Origin: Firmicutes bacterium UBA5500
GTDB taxonomy: Bacteria > Bacillota > UBA994 > UBA5500
Assembly (NCBI GenBank): GCA_002427055.1
Contig: DIPA01000063.1
Span: 32,239-37,313, forward strand
Reading direction: 5' to 3'
Length of the DNA stretch: 5,075 bases
Part shown: piece by piece, positions 1-5,075 of the stretch
How the letters are laid out: every line of letters starts with the position of its first letter
Position numbering within the stretch: the first letter of the stretch is position 1
Position numbers and translations under genes: made by a program
Notes under the pieces: model-generated
Seen by the model: the letters and a program-made list of their open reading frames with translations, nothing else
The model's database searches: none
What the model was told of the DNA's origin: nothing

Positions 1-744
1 GGACCGCCAATATTGGCGGTCCTAGCCCTACTGTTAGTTTGGGAAGTGTATGTAAAAGTCTATCAGGTAGAGGCCTGGCTGCTGCCGGCTCCAACGGCTA
101 TCATGCGGGAGGCCTTAAAGAGTTCACCACGCCTTTGGATGCACACCGTAGCAACGCTGGAGATTGCCATAATTGGTTTTATTCTAGGGACAGTTGTGGG
201 GCTTGTGTTGTCTGTTGTGCTGCACACTGTCTTTCCACCACTACGTCAAGCATTTTATCCGCTGATTATTTTGTCGCAAAACATTCCCATCATTGCCCTA
301 GCACCTTTATTAGTCGTCTGGTTTGGGTTCGGTATCTTGCCTAAAGTACTGATTATTGCCCTTATGTGCTTCTTTCCTATTTTAATCGCAGCATTGCAGG
401 GTTTAGATTACCCCGAACCTGCAATGCTAGACTATCTGCGCATGATTGGCGCTAAACGCTCGCAAATATTCTATATGCTAGAACTGCCGAATTCACTGCC
501 CCACTTGTTTTCTGGGCTGAAAGTGTCTGCTACCTATAGCATGATGGGGGCTGTCATTTCTGAATGGCTGGGTGCTCAAAAAGGCCTAGGCGTCTATATG
601 CGCCTATCGGCAGCCTCTTTTCGCACCGACCGGGTTTTTGTCAGCATCGTGATCATAGTAGCGTTAAGCCTGCTCTTCTTTGCCTTTATTTCCTTCTTGG
701 AAAAGCGGCTGATTCGCTGGAACTTGCGAAGGGAGGGCGCCTAA
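1..744 (+). CDS. ABC importer permease, NitT/TauT/thiamine-precursor type (5' end outside window)
   Basis: Membrane subunit of an ABC importer that forms the substrate channel with the ATPase encoded next. The frame is open from base 1 and the first visible residues are already inside a hydrophobic helix (GPPILAVLALLLVWEVYV), so the true start lies upstream. The TTG at position 13 is only an internal codon. The visible 247 residues carry the family landmark LLPAPTAI (27-34) and hydrophobic segments near 49-75, 86-107, 112-133, 175-190 and 211-234. The cytoplasmic coupling loop is a degenerate EAA motif (DYLRMIGA, 144-151, then ELP at 161-163) that docks on the ATPase. Length and order match SsuC/TauC/ThiX proteins. 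The stop overlaps the ATPase start (TAATG), indicating translational coupling. The closest resemblance I recall is to hydroxymethylpyrimidine (thiamine precursor) importers, but aliphatic sulfonate or another NitT/TauT substrate is possible. The family call is firm; the substrate is inference. Confidence 0.93.
   Translation, partial: GPPILAVLALLLVWEVYVKVYQVEAWLLPAPTAIMREALKSSPRLWMHTVATLEIAIIGFILGTVVGLVLSVVLHTVFPPLRQAFYPLIILSQNIPIIALAPLLVVWFGFGILPKVLIIALMCFFPILIAALQGLDYPEPAMLDYLRMIGAKRSQIFYMLELPNSLPHLFSGLKVSATYSMMGAVISEWLGAQKGLGVYMRLSAASFRTDRVFVSIVIIVALSLLFFAFISFLEKRLIRWNLRREGA
729..737 (+). promoter_or_regulatory. Ribosome binding site deciding the ATPase start
   Basis: AAGGGAGGG sits inside the last codons of the permease gene, six bases before the ATG at 744. 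It supports that ATG over the more upstream in-frame ATG at 564 and fits coupled translation of the two ABC genes. Confidence 0.8.
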
Positions 745-1493
745 TGCTAGAGCTAAAGAACTTAAGCATGCACTATGGAACCGGTGCCCAGCGCACACAA
801 GTTCTGCAAGACATTTCCCTACGCGTTAACCAAGGAGAATTTGCGGCTATCATAGGACCCTCGGGCTGCGGCAAGAGCACCCTGTTCAAGTTAATCGGGG
901 GGTTACTAAAACCAACCGCCGGTAGCATTTGGCTGGAGGGGAAGGAAATTACCGGCACCACCGGGCATGTCAGCTACGTGCCGCAACAAAACACTCTTTT
1001 CCCCTGGCGCAGTGTTGAAAGCAATGCAGCATTGGCGCTGGAAGTAGCCGGCACGCCTAAGCAAGCAGCTTTAGCCACTGCCCGTGAGTGGTTGCCCCGC
1101 ATTGGCTTGGGTGGCTACGAAAAGGCCTATCCCGAAACGCTTTCAGGCGGCATGCAGCAGAGAGTTTCCTTTCTGCGCGCTCTGCTGAGCCCGCAAGAGC
1201 TAATGTGTCTCGACGAGCCCTTTGGAGCACTCGATGCACTGACTCGCTCGGAAATGCAACAGTGGCTACTGGACATCTGGGAGGAGCATCGCCGTAGTGT
1301 GCTACTGGTTACCCATAGCATCGAAGAAGCCCTCTTCTTGGCTGACCGTGTCTATGTGTTGTCGCACAAACCGGCTCGCGTGGTGCGGGAAATAACGGTG
1401 CCTTTTGCCCGGCCGCGCAGTGCGCAGACTGTTGTCTTGCCCGAGTTCGTGGCCTTACGCCAGAAAATCCACTCTTTGATCGGTATCCAATAA
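744..1493 (+). CDS. ABC importer ATPase, NitT/TauT/thiamine-precursor type
   Basis: Cytoplasmic ATP-hydrolysing subunit that powers the upstream permease. The 249 residues contain a full ATPase set: Walker A GPSGCGKST (38-46), Q-loop in VPQQNTLFPW (79-88), signature LSGGMQQR (133-140), Walker B LMCLDEPF (153-160) with catalytic Glu158, D-loop GALD (161-164) and switch His191. Length is normal for SsuB/TauB/ThiZ proteins and nothing is degraded. The start chosen is the ATG at 744, preceded by AAGGGAGGG (729-737) at good spacing and overlapping the permease stop. The frame stays open back to 564, but that stretch lies inside the permease gene and encodes no family sequence. The FPWR motif after the Q-loop and the VLLVTHSIEEALFLADRVYV stretch are typical of the NitT/TauT group. 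The substrate is unresolved because no binding protein is visible. Confidence 0.95.
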   Translation: MLELKNLSMHYGTGAQRTQVLQDISLRVNQGEFAAIIGPSGCGKSTLFKLIGGLLKPTAGSIWLEGKEITGTTGHVSYVPQQNTLFPWRSVESNAALALEVAGTPKQAALATAREWLPRIGLGGYEKAYPETLSGGMQQRVSFLRALLSPQELMCLDEPFGALDALTRSEMQQWLLDIWEEHRRSVLLVTHSIEEALFLADRVYVLSHKPARVVREITVPFARPRSAQTVVLPEFVALRQKIHSLIGIQ

Positions 1494-1504
1494 GAATATG
1501 GAGA

Positions 1505-1561
1505 CAATTAGAGGGGGCCACGGGATGCTTGCTGTAAGCACCCCGCGTCCCCCTCTAATTG
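1505..1561. repeat. Long inverted repeat (strong hairpin) between convergent genes; possible transcription end
   Basis: The outer arms are a perfect 13-bp match: AATTAGAGGGGG at 1506-1517 pairs with CCCCCTCTAATT at 1549-1560, and C1505 pairs with G1561. Inside, 1521-1524 can pair with 1542-1545 and TGCTT (1526-1530) with AAGCA (1536-1540), leaving a five-base loop. The whole 57-base element can fold into one rod with small internal loops. It starts 12 bases after the ATPase stop and lies downstream of the minus-strand gene as well, which is where a bidirectional terminator would sit. There is no T-run after the stem on either strand (GCGCGATGG on plus, GTCTCCATA on minus), so a classical intrinsic terminator is not shown. 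An mRNA-stabilising stem, a dispersed repeat unit or a small structured RNA are alternatives. Confidence 0.75.
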
Positions 1562-1617
1562 CGCGATGGTCAAATTAGTGCAGAACTTAGGCTTTTGGCA
1601 GTGGTCTCTGACGGTCC

Positions 1618-1920
1618 CTATGCTTCCCTTTGCTCCTCCGGCTCCCCACGGCGTTTTCGGCACCAGCGGCCAAGCACCAGCGCCAAGATACCCACAATCA
1701 ACACCCGACGCAGTAATCCACGGTACGCACACTCTGTACCGCTTTTTGCTGCCTGAACTTTCGTGCTAGATTTCTCCTCTACGGCTTGCTGCTTACCCTG
1801 CGTGCCAGTAGCTGCCTGTTGCTGCTCAGCCTGCTTGGTTCGCGTACTACTGGCCAGCGGAATGTTATTGCCCATTACTATTGAGCAGACGGAAATTATG
1901 TTTATGTTTTCGGTACTCAT
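1618..1920 (-). CDS. Small single-helix membrane protein, unrecognised
   Basis: I do not recognise this 100-residue protein. It has a mildly hydrophobic N-terminus (MSTENINIISVCSIVMG), then a hydrophilic Gln/Ala/Lys-rich stretch (about 28-60), one likely membrane helix (about 72-86, VLIVGILALVLG) flanked by basic residues (RR at 71-72; RKRR at 88-91), and an acidic tail. The stronger positive charge after the helix is ambiguous for topology because both flanks are basic. Support for a real gene is the ATG at 1920-1918 preceded on the minus strand by AGGGGGGATA, the same ten bases found before the GTG start at 3104 on the plus strand, with good spacing. Base content is richer in G and C than the flanking AT-rich gap. 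It is convergent with the ABC operon and divergent from the DUF6754 operon. The main doubt is the low-complexity sequence and lack of a known family. Confidence 0.55.
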   Translation of the reverse strand: MSTENINIISVCSIVMGNNIPLASSTRTKQAEQQQAATGTQGKQQAVEEKSSTKVQAAKSGTECAYRGLLRRVLIVGILALVLGRWCRKRRGEPEEQREA

Positions 1921-1926
1921 TACTAT

Positions 1927-1934
1927 CCCCCCTA
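1927..1934 (-). promoter_or_regulatory. Ribosome binding site of the small minus-strand gene
   Basis: On the minus strand a G6 run (complement of 1927-1932) preceded by A lies six bases before the ATG. The same AGGGGGGATA string occurs at 3091-3100 before the GTG-started membrane protein gene, which supports it as a working Shine-Dalgarno site in this genome. Confidence 0.5.
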
Positions 1935-2030
1935 TCTCCCATTTCTCATACCTTTACTCTTAGCATATATTCATAGGGGTAAATTGGCAATCCTTAGCGT
2001 ATCGAATAAAAATACGCCAGGTTATTCATT

Positions 2031-2070
2031 TGGCTAAAACTTTACTTAACTGTCAATTTAAATTTAGCCA
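2031..2070. repeat. 8-bp inverted repeat with 24-base spacer
   Basis: TGGCTAAA (2031-2038) and TTTAGCCA (2063-2070) are exact reverse complements separated by 24 bases of AT-rich sequence. The element lies about 110 bases upstream of the candidate sigma-H promoter. It could be a paired regulator site, but in AT-rich DNA an 8-bp match of this kind can arise by chance. Confidence 0.35.
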
Positions 2071-2181
2071 GCTGTTCCATTTAACAATATGTTATACACT
2101 AATTGTCATGGAATCCCTTTCCTACCGAGCTTTTTCCGATAAACAACATTTACAAATTAGTTCAATTACATTTTCTTTTCG

Positions 2182-2210
2182 GCAGGAATACCTGTAATGC
2201 TATTGAAGAA
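2182..2210 (+). promoter_or_regulatory. Candidate sigma-H promoter for the DUF6754 operon
   Basis: GCAGGAATA (2182-2190) matches every position of the Bacillus sigma-H -35 consensus RnAGGAwWW as I know it. Eleven bases later comes ATTGAAGAA (2202-2210), which matches the -10 consensus RnnGAATww except for G in place of T. A T-rich stretch (2170-2179) lies just upstream, as is common for this class. The spacing between AGGA and GAA equals that of the spoVG promoter as I remember it. A second, perfect GAAT box at 2208-2211 is three bases too far. Transcription would start near 2216-2220, giving a leader of about 70 bases before the ATG at 2289. Confidence 0.5.
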
Positions 2211-2273
2211 TAACAGTGAACATTTGATGTTGCTTGGGTATTTATCCAAATCAACCTCAATAGCTTAAGAAAG

Positions 2274-2282
2274 AAAGGAGGT
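2274..2282 (+). promoter_or_regulatory. Strong ribosome binding site of the DUF6754 gene
   Basis: AAAGGAGGT is a near-perfect complement of the 16S rRNA 3' end and lies six to seven bases before the ATG at 2289. It is the most consensus-like site in the window together with the one at 4604-4612. Confidence 0.85.
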
Positions 2283-2288
2283 AAGACA

Positions 2289-3065
2289 ATGATCGAAGGG
2301 ACTCATTTCGTTTTTAGCGCTTTTGTCATTCTCGGATCTATCATTATTGGGGTACTGCTGGCAACCCGCAATGGCAAACTCCACCCCAAGATCCGACGCA
2401 TCCCCGCCCTCGATTCTATCGAGGAGGCTGTTGGACGCGCAACTGAGATGGGCCGTCCTGTTCACTACAGCCCCGGCTATGGCGAAATCACAACATCAAC
2501 TGCACCGCAAACATTCGCCTCATTTGACGTCCTAAACCACGTTGTAGCCCTAACAGCTCGTTATAACACCCAGCTTATCGTCACCTGTAAATCGCCGCAA
2601 TCCTTTCCTATCATCCAAGAGCTAGTACGTGAAGCCTATCTAGTCGCAGGTAAGCCTGACATGTTCAGGGAAGACACTGTCCGTTTTATCTCTGAAGCAC
2701 AGTTCGCTTGGGCTGCCGGTGTACTAGGCATTTTTACACGCGAACAAGTGGCCGCCAACATCATGTTGGGCTATTTCATGGCCGAATCGCTACTCTTCGC
2801 AGAGGGCGGCGCTCAGGTAGGCGCTATCCAGGTAGCCGGCACTGGTAACCTAGCCCAGACTGCGTTCTTTGTGGCAGCTTGCGACTACACGCTAATCGGT
2901 GAAGAACTTTATGCCGGCGGAGCCTACTTGTCACAAGACGCTTCTAAGGTTGGTAACCTGGCAGGCCAGGACATCGTAAAAATGTTAACCATAGCCTTTA
3001 TCGTGCTCGGCACCCTATTAGCAACCGCAGAAAGTGACTGGCTGTTAGAACTGATTAAGAAGTAA
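2289..3065 (+). CDS. DUF6754-family membrane-anchored protein, function unknown
   Basis: I recognise this 258-residue protein as the DUF6754 family from characteristic stretches: RRIPALDSIEEAVGRATEMG (37-56), the tract from RFISEAQFAWAAGV (132-145) through AANIMLGYFMAESLLFAEGG (155-174), AIQVAGTGNLAQ (179-190) and AACDYTLIGEELYAGGAYLS (196-215). A helix near 5-25 precedes RNGK and KIRR, and a second lies near 231-247. The basic residues after the first helix suggest that the central domain (about 30-228) is cytoplasmic. That domain alternates predicted strands (QLIVTC, 95-100) and helices, so an alpha/beta fold is likely. I see no nucleotide-binding loop, metal-binding cluster or obvious catalytic triad. 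It is first in a four-gene operon, 38 bases before the next gene, behind a candidate sigma-H promoter. The family match is from memory; no function is known to me. Confidence 0.85.
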   Translation: MIEGTHFVFSAFVILGSIIIGVLLATRNGKLHPKIRRIPALDSIEEAVGRATEMGRPVHYSPGYGEITTSTAPQTFASFDVLNHVVALTARYNTQLIVTCKSPQSFPIIQELVREAYLVAGKPDMFREDTVRFISEAQFAWAAGVLGIFTREQVAANIMLGYFMAESLLFAEGGAQVGAIQVAGTGNLAQTAFFVAACDYTLIGEELYAGGAYLSQDASKVGNLAGQDIVKMLTIAFIVLGTLLATAESDWLLELIKK

Positions 3066-3103
3066 GGAATCAGCTAAGATTTGAACCAGAAGGGGGGATA
3101 ACA

Positions 3104-3760
3104 GTGAAGAGAAGCGTTCCCTTACTCATCGTCTTCGTCATCGGGACTTTCTTGCTGGCTTCGTATTTCTTCGATTTTACTTTGCCTGGGACCAGTATCA
3201 CACTCAAGCAAGGTGCCAGCACGGTTAATAACTGGGGCGTAATAATAACTGCGTTTGCCGTAGGACTGGCATCAATTAACTTATTACGCATTCATGGTGC
3301 TAAAATCATTAATCAACGCAGTGGCTGGATTAACAGTGCGATTCTCATCTTGACCATGTTTGTTTTCATCATCGTTGGTATTTACAGTCGCAGCAACCCC
3401 GACAACGAGGCAGCGGCTAGACTGTTCTCTAATCTATTCAACTATGCTTACAGTCCTTTCAGTGCAACTATGTACTCGATGATTGCCTTTTACGTAGCGT
3501 CGGCCTCCTATCGAGCTTTTAGGATGCGCAGCTTAGAAGCAACCCTGTTGCTTTCGGCGGCTGTACTAGTAATGCTCGGCAATGCACCAATTGCGGAGCA
3601 AGTTTGGGCCCAGTTTCCAGTAATCGGCAAGTGGCTACTTACTGTCATTAACACTACCGGTCAGCGCGGCATTGCGATCGGTGTCGCCATCGGAGGTTTT
3701 GCTACCAGCTTACGTATCCTGCTTGGCTTTGACCGCGGCCACCTAGGACAAGGAGATTAA
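3104..3760 (+). CDS. Polytopic membrane protein of the DUF6754 operon, function unknown
   Basis: A 218-residue protein with about six predicted membrane helices: near 5-22, 44-62, 76-95, 117-137, 145-160 and 188-207. The first helix looks like an uncleaved signal anchor (MKRS then a long hydrophobic run). The most distinctive stretch is YRAFRMRSLEATLLLSAAVL (136-155), a basic, probably cytoplasmic loop leading into a helix. I recall similar wording in membrane proteins beside DUF6754 genes elsewhere, but I cannot name a family. The start is GTG, chosen because AGGGGGG (3091-3097) lies six bases before it. It begins 38 bases after the DUF6754 stop and ends 21 bases before the next gene, so it is almost surely co-transcribed. 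No transport or enzyme signature is visible; a structural or scaffold role in a membrane complex is inference. Confidence 0.88.
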   Translation: MKRSVPLLIVFVIGTFLLASYFFDFTLPGTSITLKQGASTVNNWGVIITAFAVGLASINLLRIHGAKIINQRSGWINSAILILTMFVFIIVGIYSRSNPDNEAAARLFSNLFNYAYSPFSATMYSMIAFYVASASYRAFRMRSLEATLLLSAAVLVMLGNAPIAEQVWAQFPVIGKWLLTVINTTGQRGIAIGVAIGGFATSLRILLGFDRGHLGQGD

Positions 3761-3765
3761 CCAGC

Positions 3766-3773
3766 AAAGGAGG
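3766..3773 (+). promoter_or_regulatory. Ribosome binding site deciding the start at 3782
   Basis: AAAGGAGG followed by TGCCAATA precedes the ATG at 3782. The in-frame GTG at 3773 lies on the last base of this site, so it cannot be the start; the protein begins MWFERLQ. Confidence 0.8.
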
Positions 3774-3781
3774 TGCCAATA

Positions 3782-4621
3782 ATGTGGTTCGAACGTTTAC
3801 AGAATATCGACCGTAGGGTAATTTATACTATCCTACTGATCGTGCTAATTGCACCGATGATTAAGCCCATCGGGATCCCGCTCTCTGTTAATTCTACTAC
3901 TCGACAGGTATACAATCTGATCGAAAGCCTTGACCCGGAGAAGGATATTGTCATGATGGGCATGGATTACTCCGTAGCCGGTCAAGCTGATGTGCATCCT
4001 CAGGCCGTTGCTATAGCTAAGCACTTAGCAAACCGCAACATCAAAAACATCATGGTTAGCTTTGTGGCCGATGGACCTATGCTCGCTGAGAAAGTCATTG
4101 GGCTATTAGGCGATAGAGTTACTTACGGACAAAATATTGTCAACGTTGGCTACTTGGCCGGTGGAGAATCGGCTATCAAGAAGTTTATAGAGGCACCGGG
4201 AAGCACGTTCATCAATGATCATCGAGGCAAGCCTCTTGCCAGTATGCCAATTATGGCAGGACTCAAAGATATTAATGACATCACATTGATACTGGACTTC
4301 CAAACTGGTTCGCCCGGTTATCAGGACTTCTTACGCCAACTGCCTGCCGGCGGACCGTTGTATGCTGCGGGTATTGTAACTGTCAGTGTTCCTAACGTGA
4401 TGCCTTATTTAAACTCAGGGCAGTTAGCAGGGTTACTCCAGGGCTTGCGTGGTGGCGCTGAGTATGAGGTCTTAATTGAGGAGCCCGGTGAAGGAGCAGC
4501 TCGTATGGATGCCCAGTCGCTGGGGCACGTAGTTATCGTTACTTTCATCATAGTAGGTAATCTCGCCTACTTCGGCAGCAAGAGGAAGGGGAAAGCCCAC
4601 GGCGGAGGTGATAAGGTATGA
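3782..4621 (+). CDS. Bitopic membrane protein with a probable extracytoplasmic alpha/beta domain, function unknown
   Basis: A 279-residue protein with a helix near 13-30 and another near 247-265. Basic residues before the first (RLQNIDRR) and after the second (SKRKGK) place both ends in the cytoplasm and the domain of about 35-245 outside. The domain looks alpha/beta: strand DIVMMGMDYS (55-64), helix AVAIAKHLA, strand NIMVSFVADG, then the loop NVGYLAGGESAI (121-132), strand ITLILDF (167-173) and a distinctive tract VPNVMPYLNSGQLAGLLQGL (203-222) followed by RGGAEYE. The start is the ATG at 3782, six to eight bases after AAAGGAGG (3766-3773). A GTG at 3773 overlaps that ribosome site and is rejected. 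The gene overlaps the next by four bases (ATGA). I recall relatives beside DUF6754 genes but no function; the fold is inference. Confidence 0.9.
   Translation: MWFERLQNIDRRVIYTILLIVLIAPMIKPIGIPLSVNSTTRQVYNLIESLDPEKDIVMMGMDYSVAGQADVHPQAVAIAKHLANRNIKNIMVSFVADGPMLAEKVIGLLGDRVTYGQNIVNVGYLAGGESAIKKFIEAPGSTFINDHRGKPLASMPIMAGLKDINDITLILDFQTGSPGYQDFLRQLPAGGPLYAAGIVTVSVPNVMPYLNSGQLAGLLQGLRGGAEYEVLIEEPGEGAARMDAQSLGHVVIVTFIIVGNLAYFGSKRKGKAHGGGDKV
4604..4612 (+). promoter_or_regulatory. Ribosome binding site for the last, coupled gene
   Basis: GGAGGTGAT is an exact stretch of the canonical anti-16S complement and lies within the last codons of the preceding gene, nine bases from GGAGG to the ATG at 4618. 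Together with the ATGA overlap it indicates coupled synthesis of the two proteins. Confidence 0.75.
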
Positions 4622-5075
4622 ACATCTCAACCAACCCCTGGGTCTGGTTCATGGGAATAGGCATGCTCGCCCTCTATTCCTTTATCTATAAAGAGAACCC
4701 GATCTACCGCCTATTTGAACACATCTATGTCGGAGCCAGTGTAGGCTACGCGATTGTTACAGCCTACGGCAATATCGTAGATCAAGCCTGGACCCCACTT
4801 ACTACTAAGGGCGAGTTGAACCTGATTGTACCTATAATTCTAGGGCTGATGCTATATACCCGCTTCTTCAAACCCATAGCATGGCTCAGCCGCTGGCCCA
4901 TGTCTTTTCTCATGGGCTTGGGGGTCGGAATCTCAACCTATGGTATGCTTAACTCACAGCTAATCGCTCAATCTCGTGCGGCCATGATGCCAATCATTGC
5001 TAGGAGTGGCGATGGGGTGTTTTTGCTGGGTAAATCGATCAACAATATCATCATGGTTCTGGGAGTGCTCGGTGT
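4618..5075 (+). CDS. Polytopic membrane protein of the DUF6754 operon (3' end outside window)
   Basis: The frame opens with ATG at 4618 and runs off the window without a stop, giving 152 complete codons. Visible hydrophobic segments lie near 7-24, 36-50, 67-82, 94-112 and from 141 onward. Distinctive parts are KENPIYRLFEHIYVGASVGY (25-44), which places charged and aromatic residues at the start of helix 2, and the basic segment TRFFKPIAWLSRWP (81-94). I recall the EHI(Y/F)VG...GY pattern from membrane proteins encoded with DUF6754 but know no function or family name. It overlaps the upstream gene by four bases and has an excellent ribosome binding site, so it belongs to the same operon. The frame is long, open and fits the operon, so its reality is nearly certain; its total length and helix number cannot be seen. 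Confidence 0.9.
   Translation, partial: MNISTNPWVWFMGIGMLALYSFIYKENPIYRLFEHIYVGASVGYAIVTAYGNIVDQAWTPLTTKGELNLIVPIILGLMLYTRFFKPIAWLSRWPMSFLMGLGVGISTYGMLNSQLIAQSRAAMMPIIARSGDGVFLLGKSINNIIMVLGVLG

Larger units (their letters stand above)
1921..2288. other. AT-rich divergent intergenic region
   Basis: This 368-base gap separates the small minus-strand gene from the DUF6754 operon. I see no convincing coding frame or structural RNA in it. It holds three short dyads: GCGTAT/ATACGC (1997-2002 and 2012-2017), TGGCTAAA/TTTAGCCA (2031-2038 and 2063-2070) and TAACA-ATA-TGTTA (2082-2094). A sigma-H-like promoter lies at 2182-2210 and a strong ribosome binding site at 2274-2282. A TGAATA hexamer on the minus strand (complement of 1968-1973) lies 17 bases from a poor -10 match and could be part of a sporulation-type promoter for the minus-strand gene, but the match is weak. 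Confidence 0.6.

Noticed and set aside
39..344. Open plus-strand frame inside the permease region
   Set aside because: It is a shadow of the permease reading frame; its translation is Cys/His/Ser-rich with no ribosome site or family resemblance.
564..743. N-terminal extension of the ATPase from an upstream ATG
   Set aside because: It lies wholly inside the permease gene, adds no ABC-family sequence, and the ATG at 744 has a good ribosome site and normal protein length.
1559..1963. Three short open frames on the plus strand opposite the minus-strand gene
   Set aside because: Their translations are Pro/Ser/Cys-rich shadows with no ribosome sites; the minus-strand frame has a plausible ribosome site and a sensible membrane helix.
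1944..1973. Sigma-G/F-type promoter on the minus strand (TGAATA, 17-base spacer)
   Set aside because: The -35-like hexamer is good but the -10 region (TATGAGA) matches the consensus poorly, so I do not call it.
2070..2100. Sigma-A promoter near TATACA in the divergent gap
   Set aside because: TATACA at 2093-2098 has no acceptable -35 hexamer 16-18 bases upstream.
3773..3781. GTG start for the 279-residue protein
   Set aside because: The codon overlaps the Shine-Dalgarno sequence AAAGGAGG, which serves the ATG at 3782.
1..5075. CRISPR array, tRNA or rRNA genes, insertion sequence or phage genes
   Set aside because: I saw no regularly spaced repeats, cloverleaf, transposase or integrase sequence on either strand.

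Overview
This window looks like chromosomal DNA from a Bacillota (Firmicutes) lineage, most likely a clostridial-type or Negativicutes-type spore former. The reasons are strong Shine-Dalgarno sites of the AAAGGAGGT and GGAGGTGAT kind before nearly every gene, tightly packed co-directional operons, mixed ATG and GTG starts, roughly balanced base composition, and a candidate sigma-H type promoter. No marker gene fixes the genus.

Left block (1-1493, plus strand): the end of an ABC importer operon. A permease whose start lies before the window (1-744) is translationally coupled to its ATPase (744-1493). Both belong to the NitT/TauT/thiamine-precursor (SsuBC, ThiXZ-like) group. The substrate-binding protein is not in the window, so the substrate is not settled.

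Middle (1494-2288): the ATPase gene converges on a probable small minus-strand gene (1618-1920) encoding a 100-residue, Gln/Ala-rich protein with one membrane helix. The convergent gap holds a long, strong hairpin (1505-1561) with no U-tract on either strand. The divergent gap (1921-2288) is AT-rich. It carries several short dyads and the candidate sigma-H promoter (2182-2210) that would drive the right-hand operon.

Right block (2289-5075, plus strand): four tightly spaced genes that form the most interesting part of the window. The first is a 258-residue protein that I recognise as the DUF6754 family, with an alpha/beta-looking domain between two membrane helices. Next come a polytopic membrane protein of about six helices (218 aa), a bitopic protein with a soluble domain of about 210 residues (279 aa), and a second polytopic membrane protein cut by the window end. 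None has an assigned biochemical function that I know of. Charge patterns put the DUF6754 domain in the cytoplasm and the 279-residue protein's domain outside. Together with two polytopic partners and co-translation, this suggests a membrane-spanning complex of unknown role, possibly switched on at transition phase or early sporulation.
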